A stretch of 64,000 bases of DNA from positions 40,952,222-41,016,221 of the forward strand of contig JAKGHH010000002.1 in assembly GCA_022828595.1 (NCBI GenBank), written 5' to 3'. The notes under the pieces were generated by a model that saw nothing but the letters and a program-made list of their open reading frames with translations, ran no database searches and was not told where the DNA came from. Of this stretch, positions 57,196 to 64,000 are shown in pieces. Each line of letters begins with the position of its first letter. Positions within the stretch are counted from its first letter, which is position 1. The position numbers were made by a program, and so were the translations under genes. Source of the stretch: Nelumbo lutea (Eukaryota > Streptophyta > Magnoliopsida > Proteales > Nelumbonaceae).

Positions 57196-60100
57196 CTCCC
57201 CCTCAAGCTGAGCATAGCTGTCAATCATGCCCAGCTTGCCAGTGTCATGATGAAGTCTTGCCTTGGAGATGCCTTTGGTGAGAAAGTCTGCCAATTGGCC
57301 TTCAGAGGTAACGAATGGAAGGCACACTTCTCCGGAGGAGACTCTTTCTCGAATAAAATGTCTATCAACTTCAATATGTTTGGTTCGATCATGTTGTACC
57401 GGGTTGTGAGCAATGTTGATGGCAGCCTGATTATCATAGTACAACATCATGGGTCTGTCATGATCAATCCCAAGTTCTTCCATTAAGGACCTTAGCCACA
57501 ACAATTCCGAGACCCCATGTGCCATGGCCCTATACTCTGCTTCTGCAGAAGATCTGGCCACAATAGATTGTTTCTTACTCCTCCAAGAGACAACATTACC
57601 AGCCACCAGACTGCAATATCCTGAAGTAGATCTTCTGTCATCCATATTTCCAGCCCAATCAGCATCAGTATAGGCTTCAAGTTTCAAGTGGTCATGCTTG
57701 GTAAATAGGATTCCTTTCCTTGGAGAGCCTTTCAGATAGCACAAAATCTGTTCTGCTGCTGCCATATGAGTATCTCTAGGAGCATGCATGAATTGGCTAA
57801 TGCAACTGACAACATACGCAATGTCTGGTCTAGTCATACACAGGTACAGGAGCTTCCCAAGAAGTCTTTGAAAAACCCCTTTGTCTTCCAACAGAGTTCC
57901 ATCTGTAGCTGAAAGTTTGTGACTCATATCAATGGGAGTTGCAGTTGGTCTTGCACCCAGTTTTCTAGTTTTAGACAATAAATCAAGAACATATTTCCTT
58001 TGGGAAATAAGGATCCCATCCTTGGATCTGGCAACTTCTATGCCAAGGAAGTATCTCAACTCCCCCAGATCCTTAATCTCAAATTCTGTACGGAGGAAAG
58101 ACTTAAGAGCTAGAATGCTTGAGGCATCATCACCAGTCACTATAATGTCATCAACATACACAATGAGATACACTGCCAAGGATCTATTTCTCTTTACAAA
58201 TAGAGTATGATCCGACTGTGTCTGAACATAGCCGAATTTAACAACTGCAGCTCTAAATCTCTCAAACCAGGCTCTAGGAGATTGTTTGAGACCATAAAGA
58301 GATTTCTTCAATCTGCATACCTTTCCTTGCATATCTTTCCCATACATCCCTGGGGGAAGGCACATGTAGACTTCCTCATGTAAGTCACCATTCAGGAATG
58401 CATTCTTTACATCCAACTGATAGAGAGGCCAATCAAAGTGAGCTGCTAGAGATAAAAGAACCCTCACAGATGTCATCTTGGCAACAGGGGCAAAAGTTTC
58501 CAGGTAGTCAATCCCATATGTCTGTGTATACCCTTTTGCAACAAGCCTAGCCTTGTACCTCTCAATAGTTCCATCAGCCCTGTATTTAATGGTGAAAACC
58601 CACTTGCACCCAACTGGATCCTTCCCTTCAGGCAAATCCACCACCTCCCAAGTACCATTTGCATGTAGAGCATCCATTTCGGTTTTCATAGCATCTCTCC
58701 ATTCTGGAATCCCAAGAGCTTCTGAGACAGACCTAGGAATGGGGTTAGAAGCAACAGAAGAGAGATAGGCAAAGTATGAAGGAGAAAGCAGGTCATAAGA
58801 AAGGTGTTTGGAAATGCAGTGTGCAGTACATTTCCGCTTCCCTTTCCTAACAGCAATGGGGACATCAAGGTCTGGAAAAGATGATTCTAAAGGAGTTGAA
58901 GCAGTACCTGTTATCTCATCTGTGATTGGGAATGTATGAGCTTCATCTGTTGTAAGGGAAACCACTTGCTCATTCCTGGATCTCTGCCTTTGATACACTT
59001 TGGGATTATGGATAGGGCGAGGGGGTAAAGAAATAGGGTCCCCTGGACAAGAGGTATGAAGTGATTGATCCTCCTTTGACTCATTTGGTGAGGATACAGG
59101 TTTGTCAAGAGACTCAACTGGGACAGGAAGAGGAAGAGCAAAAACTTGTGACAGACTCTCCCCCTGTGGACAAAGTCCATCCTGAGAGGAACTATAAAAA
59201 GGAGAAAGTTCATTAAAGGTAACATCCATAGAGACATGTCGGGTGCCAGTCTTTGGATCAAAACAACAATAACCCTTTTGTGTGGGGGAGTAACCAAGGA
59301 AGATACATTTGTGGGCCTTCGGTTCAAACTTGTGTCTTTGCACACTTGGAATGTGAACATAGCAGGTACAACCAAACACACGAAGAGGATTTGGGAAGAG
59401 ATCCTTGTCTGGATGAAGAAGACTGAAGGGGGATTTAAACCCTAGAACCCTGGAAGGCATACGGTTTATGAGATAGGTAGCAGTAAGTACAACATCACCC
59501 CAAAATCTTGTGGGAACATGTGAGGCAAACAAAAGGCTCCTTGCAACTTCAACAATATGTCTATTTTTCCTCTCAGCAACTTCATTTTGTTCAGGGGTTC
59601 TAACACAGGAGCTTTGATGAATAACCCCCATGTCCGAAAGATACAAGGATAAACTCTTCTCAAAGTACTCTTTTGCATTGTCAGATCTGAAAACCTTAAT
59701 TTTGGTACCAAATTGAGTTAGAACAAGCTCATGAAATTGCCTCACAAGTCTTGGGACTTCATCCCGGGATTTCATTAAGTATATCCAGGTGAATCTAGAG
59801 AAGTCATCAATGAACAAGATAAAATATCTGTAACCCCCCATAGAGGATAAATGGTATGGCCCCCACACGTCAGAGTGCACAATATGAAAAAGAAAATGGA
59901 TCTTTTATTGCTCACAGGGTAATTTTTTCTACAATGCTTTGACAACTGACAGGACTCACAATTGAGACTGGACACACTGACTTCCTTAAACAGTTTTGGA
60001 AACAAATGGCTTAAGGCAAAAAAAGGTAAATGATCCAACCGACTATGACTCAACATAATTTGACTAACAGACTCTGAAAAGGTAGAACCAAAAGCAACAT

Positions 60101-61571
60101 TCTTGGGATGATCACAGCATTGGCCAGGGGTGTCGAGCAAGTATATTCCATTCGCTTCATGGCCACTCCCAATCACCTTCTGAGACTTCAGGTCCTGAAA
60201 CACACAGTGAGAAGGGAAAAAGGTTACACAACAATTCAATGATTTGGTCAGGCTACTTACAGATAACAAATTGGTATTTAATTTAGGCACATGAAGAGTG
60301 GAAGGTAAGAGTAAGGAGTCTGTAGCCTTGACAGTTCCCTTGCCGGAAATAGGGGCGAGAGAACCATCAACTAAGGTGATTTTGCCACAGCCAGGAAGTA
60401 AGTCATATGAAACAAATAAAGTGGAAATGTTGGTCATGTGATCAGAAGCACCTGAGTCTATGATCCAAGGGGTTTTGTGTTTACCTGAGGTGGATGCATG
60501 GTTAGCGGAAGCCCTAATACCTGAGTGAGCAAAGGCAATGGTGGCTGAACTTCCAGAAGGGATGGATGATGAAGATGCACCTCCAAGCTGACTGATCATC
60601 TTTCCAAACTTCTCATATTCAGCTTTCATGGCTGCCAACTGTGCACTGGTAGATTCAACCTCTATATCTGTGCCTGTGGCTGCATGTGCACTTCCTGTCT
60701 TTCTACTATCATTCTTCTTCTGGAATCTGATAGGTACAAGATTGGGATGCAACTTCTAGCACTTGTCCTTTGAATGTTTCGGTTTCTTACAATATTCACA
60801 CACCACTTCTTTCCTTCCTGAGCCACTGTGAGCTTCTGTAACCCCTTTGGATTTAATTCCCATATTTGCAAAATGATCATTAATACCAACTCCTTGAACC
60901 TGCACTTGCCTTCTACTTTCTTCACTGCTAACTAGAGTATATGCTTGTGACAATGAAACATCTTCCTTGGACAAGATGTTTTGCTTTGTAATATCATATT
61001 CAGAATTCAGCCCTGTGAAGAACTCAAACACCCTATTCCGTTCAACCAATTTCCTGTATGTTTCAACATCCTTAGGGGTATCCCAAGTCATGGCCTCTAT
61101 CAAATCAATCTCTTGCCATATAGATTTTAAGATTGAGAAGTATGCTGCAAGTGACTTCACCCCCTGTCTTAGATTTTTCACATCACTTCTCAGTTTGTAA
61201 GCTCTAGCAACATTCAACTTCTGGGAATAAGTCTCTGCAACACTATCCCAAATCTCTTTAGCCGAATTCATCCACAGATAATGTTGACTGATCTGTGGCT
61301 GCATTGAGTTCACAAGCCACCCAATCACAGTGTAGTTTTCTTGTACCCATTTCTCATAAAATGGATCATCCTCTGAAGGAGCTTTCTTGCTCCCAGAAAT
61401 AAAACCCCATTTTCCCTTGCCTCAAATATGGATTTTCACTGATTGTGACCAAGCTAAGTAATTTGTCCCATCAAGCTTGACTGTAGTTACAGCTAGCATA
61501 GAATCGGTTGGGGTTCCCAACATCTGCCCATATTCAGCAGTATTCTTGTTTTCAAAGTTTGAGAAATCCAT
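57166..61571 (-). pseudogene. C17 gag-pol, three visible lesions
   Basis: Gag begins at 61571 (MDFSNFENK) with TTVKLDGTNYLAWSQSVKI; a TGA at 61422-61424 (likely an Arg CGA codon). Gag then stays open to the zinc knuckle CEYCKKPKHSKDKC, where the next Trp is TAG (60756-60758). Protease: DSGASDHMTN (about 60460-60430). A frameshift near 59890 separates pre-integrase from a 904-codon open frame (57166-59880) holding integrase (FRSDNAKEYFE; the family's QQNGVAERKN reads EQNEVAERKN here), RT (VGCKWVFTIKYRADG, DVKNAFLNGDLHEEVY, YVDD near 58150) and RNase H (DADWAGNMDDRRSTSGYC, CLPFVTSEGQLADFLTKG). The frame ends just inside the LTR. It is antisense to the formin gene. Confidence 0.93.
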
Positions 61572-62430
61572 CATGCAAAGTTCGGTGATAATTCTTTTCT
61601 TTTCTGTTTCAGCCTCCAAAAGACACCCAGCAACCTCCAAACACAAGATATTTCTGATTCTAACAGTCGATGTCCCAAGAGGAAGGCAAAAGAAATACAG
61701 TCCTTGAGAGACCTTCTGTCGAACACTCAGTGTGCAATACTTGACAGCCCACTGTTTACTGTTTCATCCTTCAAAGTATAGGGTACTGTTTACTGTTTCA
61801 GCCTTCAAGAAGGGGCTGGAATGAAGATGAGACTAGTACCTCTTAGTTTTAACAGTCTCAGCAACTTCCCAACCCAATAATCAGCCGAATAGGACCTCCA
61901 AAAACAACCCAGAGATTTCTGGGTAGGAGCAGTCCAGCAACAGTGGCCGAATGATGCAGTCTCAGTAGCAGTGATTCCAGGGGTATTTCGGCTACTTGAC
62001 AGTCCAGAAAAGAGATAAAAAACAACCCAGAAATCTCTGGATTAAGTTAGACCAGAGGATAGCCGAATAGTAGCACTGTTTTCAAGGAAACTTCGGCCCC
62101 TTTTAACAGTCCAGAACAGTAAAAAATTAACCCAGAAACAACTGAGCAAAGACTTACAGTAAGAGTCTCTGGTTTGTACAATAAACCAGGCCAAACACTT
62201 GTCCTCTAGGATGACTTCGAAAAACCCTTTCCTCTGATTTTAAATCAGGCAAAGCAACTTGTTCTCTGATTCTTCCTGGCCACCGAACCCTTCTCCAAGT
62301 ATGTAGAAGCTTGGGAACCCTCCAATGACTTCCAAGAATCAGGCGGATGACTGTAAACTCTCAGCCCTAGAACCTCCTCATGTAGTTGGCTGGACTAGAA
62401 CCACATGAGGGACACGCCAAGCAGTGGCCT

Positions 62431-62442
62431 GCTCTGATACCA
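62431..62442 (-). other. C17 primer-binding site
   Basis: The minus strand reads TGGTATCAGAGC, complementary to the 3' part of plant initiator-Met tRNA in known copia elements, immediately next to the 5' LTR with no spacer. Confidence 0.9.
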
Positions 62443-62758
62443 AGTTGAAAAACAGTCCTAGAAGTGGGGACTGTGTTTGAAACAAAGGAGACTAGCAAGA
62501 GAGATTAGAGAAGAAGAGAGAGCTGCGGCAAGGAGAGTTAGAGGATGAGTGTTTCGAACATAACCTCCCTCTAACTCTCTAATACACTTTTATTAAGTTA
62601 ATCTTTTAGTAATTACAAGTGAGGTCCTTAGTTGGACAAGAAATTACAAAAAGAGGAACATAAAAGAGTATGGGCCCAGAATAAGGCCCATTACAGAGAA
62701 GAACATAGAGATAACATACAGTAACAGCCTATGGGCCATTCGGCCCATCTTCTCTACA
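62443..62758 (-). repeat. C17 5' LTR (right copy)
   Basis: 316 bp; the three bases AGT (plus strand) between the CA-complement TG and the primer-binding site are repeated in the left copy next to the TTTTC duplication, showing they belong to the LTR. Confidence 0.95.
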
Positions 62759-62846
62759 TTTTCTTTTACAATGCACGTTTTTCTTTAACTGTTATTGTTC
62801 TTTTTATATCTGTTGTGTTTTTCAAATCAAACGTTTTTACTTGCAG

Positions 62847-62915
62847 ACTGTGAAGGAATTTCTTGTCGTTGCAGAAGCAGAAGTGAGGTCTTTGGCTTCA
62901 CTATATGCCGGAGTG
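62847..62915 (+). CDS. Formin-like protein, FH2-domain exon d
   Basis: A 69-base exon, 23 codons: TVKEFLVVAEAEVRSLASLY ending AGV. It continues the FH2 C-terminal helices after the C17-bearing intron. Acceptor TTGCAG (62841-62846), donor GTATGT. The next intron is 101 bases. Phase 0 at both ends. Confidence 0.94.
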
Positions 62916-63016
62916 GTATGTCCTAGCTTTTCCCCTTAATAATGGAGCTTAAACTTCAAATGTGTAAGCAAGACAAAATTGTTCATAAGATGGTATGTTT
63001 TTGGATTGGATTACAG

Positions 63017-63083
63017 GGTAGAAATGCTGATGCATTAGCACTTTATTTTGGAGAAGACCCAGCCCGTTGTCCATTTGAGCAAG
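63017..63083 (+). CDS. Formin-like protein, FH2-domain exon e
   Basis: A 67-base exon: GRNADALALYFGEDPARCPF, then EQ and one base of the next codon. The YFGEDPARCPFEQ motif is a landmark near the end of plant FH2 domains. Acceptor TTACAG, donor GTATCT at 63084; ends in phase 1. The remaining FH2 end and C-terminus lie right of the window. Confidence 0.94.
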
Positions 63084-64000
63084 GTATCTCCATCTTGTTA
63101 ACTTCAACATTTACTAACAATTTAGAAACTAAAAGAGTAAAAATAAAAATAATAATTGCCCACCTATTTCCATTTCATTTCTTGATTTGTTTTAGGTTAC
63201 CATTATGCCTATGTTTGTATCTGATCATCATAGATTATCTTCTCATATTTGATAGTACAGATGTTCTTGTGGTTTATTTTTTTATTTTTTAGTTTTGAAT
63301 CTGCAATTATACTTCTTCTAATAATCCCTGAAGTTTTGTTAACAGTTTCCATGTTTTTAGTTATCTTTCCCTGATTTACATGAACTTTCTAAATATCTTA
63401 GTGATATTAGCAGTATCCTCAAATTTCCCTATTTCTTTATGGTGAAACATCTATTGATATTGAAATCACAAACTATGAACAAGGTTTATAGAAGAGGAGA
63501 ATAGAGATAGTGGCATTGTAAATATATAAAAAAAACAGCAAAAGTATATATAGAGAAAAAGAGAAGAACTTGCATGGGGAATGCTACTTGCCTATGAACT
63601 TTCACATGTCACTCAAATAACAACCTCCATTAGTATGATGGACGAAAACACTCCCATGGGTATTACGTGATCTATTATAGTTTTCTAGATGCCAAGATTG
63701 TCCTTCTTTGACCCATTAATCATTTTCTTCTTCGTTTTGTCCATGTCAGGAGATTAGGGTTTCTTTTCATCTTTGAACAGGATTTATTTGCGAAGTTGGA
63801 GGATTGAAGAAATAGATGGTAGGAAAAACAATGTATTCCAGAAATTTTCCATTCTCATTTTCATTTTCCCCATTCTTCCTAGTGTTGTTTTTGAGTCAAG
63901 TGTTTTGTGAGTCTCCTTTGTGTTTGATGGCGAAGTTTACCCTTCTTACTTAGTGGGTCTCCTACTGTTGTTTCTGAGACAAATATTCCGTGGGTCTTCT
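63084..64000 (+). other. Formin intron, start (runs off the window)
   Basis: At least 917 bases of AT-rich intron following the donor GTATCT. No further exon with FH2-like coding and no transposon recognised. Confidence 0.6.

Larger units (their letters stand above)
56880..62758 (-). mobile_element. C17: young, nearly intact Ty1/copia element in a formin intron
   Basis: 5,879 bp on the minus strand with two equal 316-bp LTRs (56880-57195 and 62443-62758) differing at only four bases (1.3%). Target duplication TTTTC at 56875-56879 and 62759-62763. The primer-binding site TGGTATCAGAGC (62431-62442) adjoins the LTR; the polypurine tract complement CTCCCCCTCAAGC starts at 57196. The target duplication fixes the LTR end as ..CAACT, so the termini are TG..CT. 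At commonly used plant rates (0.7-1.3e-8 per site per year) this implies roughly half to one million years; that figure depends wholly on the assumed rate. Confidence 0.95.

Noticed and set aside
2128..62442. Recurring 12-base match to initiator-Met tRNA
   Set aside because: These are retrotransposon primer-binding sites; no cloverleaf or tRNA gene surrounds any of them.
62942..63292. 116-codon open frame overlapping a formin exon
   Set aside because: It reads through introns on both sides of exon 63017-63083; the spliced FH2 model explains the conserved part (GRNADALALYFGEDP).
1..64000. A third open frame suggesting an envelope gene in the copia elements
   Set aside because: In every complete element RNase H is followed directly by the polypurine tract and LTR, leaving no room for an extra gene.

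Overview
This window is nuclear DNA from a flowering plant (probably a eudicot; I cannot name the species). Five plus-strand exons encode the C-terminal half of a plant formin FH2 domain. They carry 139 uninterrupted codons joined by GT-AG introns: 7378-7472, 53703-53774, 53853-53969, 62847-62915 and 63017-63083. Almost everything else is retrotransposon DNA sitting in that gene's introns. There is no bacterial-type gene, operon, CRISPR array, rRNA or tRNA gene.

Layout. 1-7377 is the end of an upstream formin intron. It holds 5' pieces of Ty1/copia elements (C1, C2, C4), an integrase fragment (C3), a 1.85-kb solo LTR of another family (3215-5068, target duplication GTGAT) and a further integrase fragment. 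7473-53702 is a single 46.2-kb intron. Going left to right it contains a L1-type LINE 3' end (7590-8515), a RTE-type LINE 3' end on the other strand (8540-9045), copia C5 (-), C6 (+), C7 (+, interrupted by complete C8 (-) at 14861-20544), C9 (-) head to head with C10 (+), an unclassified 1-kb block (27093-28073), and a Russian-doll cluster. In that cluster C15 (+) contains C11 (+), C11 contains C12 (+, 28892-39519) and C14 (-, 40619-45995), C12 contains C13 (-, 29756-34860), and C15 also contains C16 (+, 46889-52252). 53970-62846 is an 8.9-kb intron holding the youngest and best-preserved element, C17 (-, 56880-62758). The other two introns are 78 and 101 bp.

The copia elements share one plan: LTR, primer-binding site resembling the initiator-Met tRNA complement (TGGTATCAGAGC and variants), leader, gag with zinc knuckle, protease (DSGA), integrase, reverse transcriptase (YVDD), RNase H, polypurine tract GAGGGGGAG, LTR. 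All are broken by stops, frameshifts or deletions, and many stops fall at tryptophan codons (TGG to TAG or TGA), as expected from decay of methylated cytosines. Several insertion points are exact to the base because host reading frames resume on the far side and 5-bp duplications can be read.

The biology here is a presumably expressed cytoskeletal gene that must splice across a 46-kb heterochromatin-like intron. I found no previously undescribed enzymatic system. The points most worth checking are the giant intron, the noncanonical LTR ends (TG..GA, TG..CT, TG..GT), a gag-deleted copy (C13), an inverted gag pair that could fold into double-stranded RNA, and the near-intact C17.
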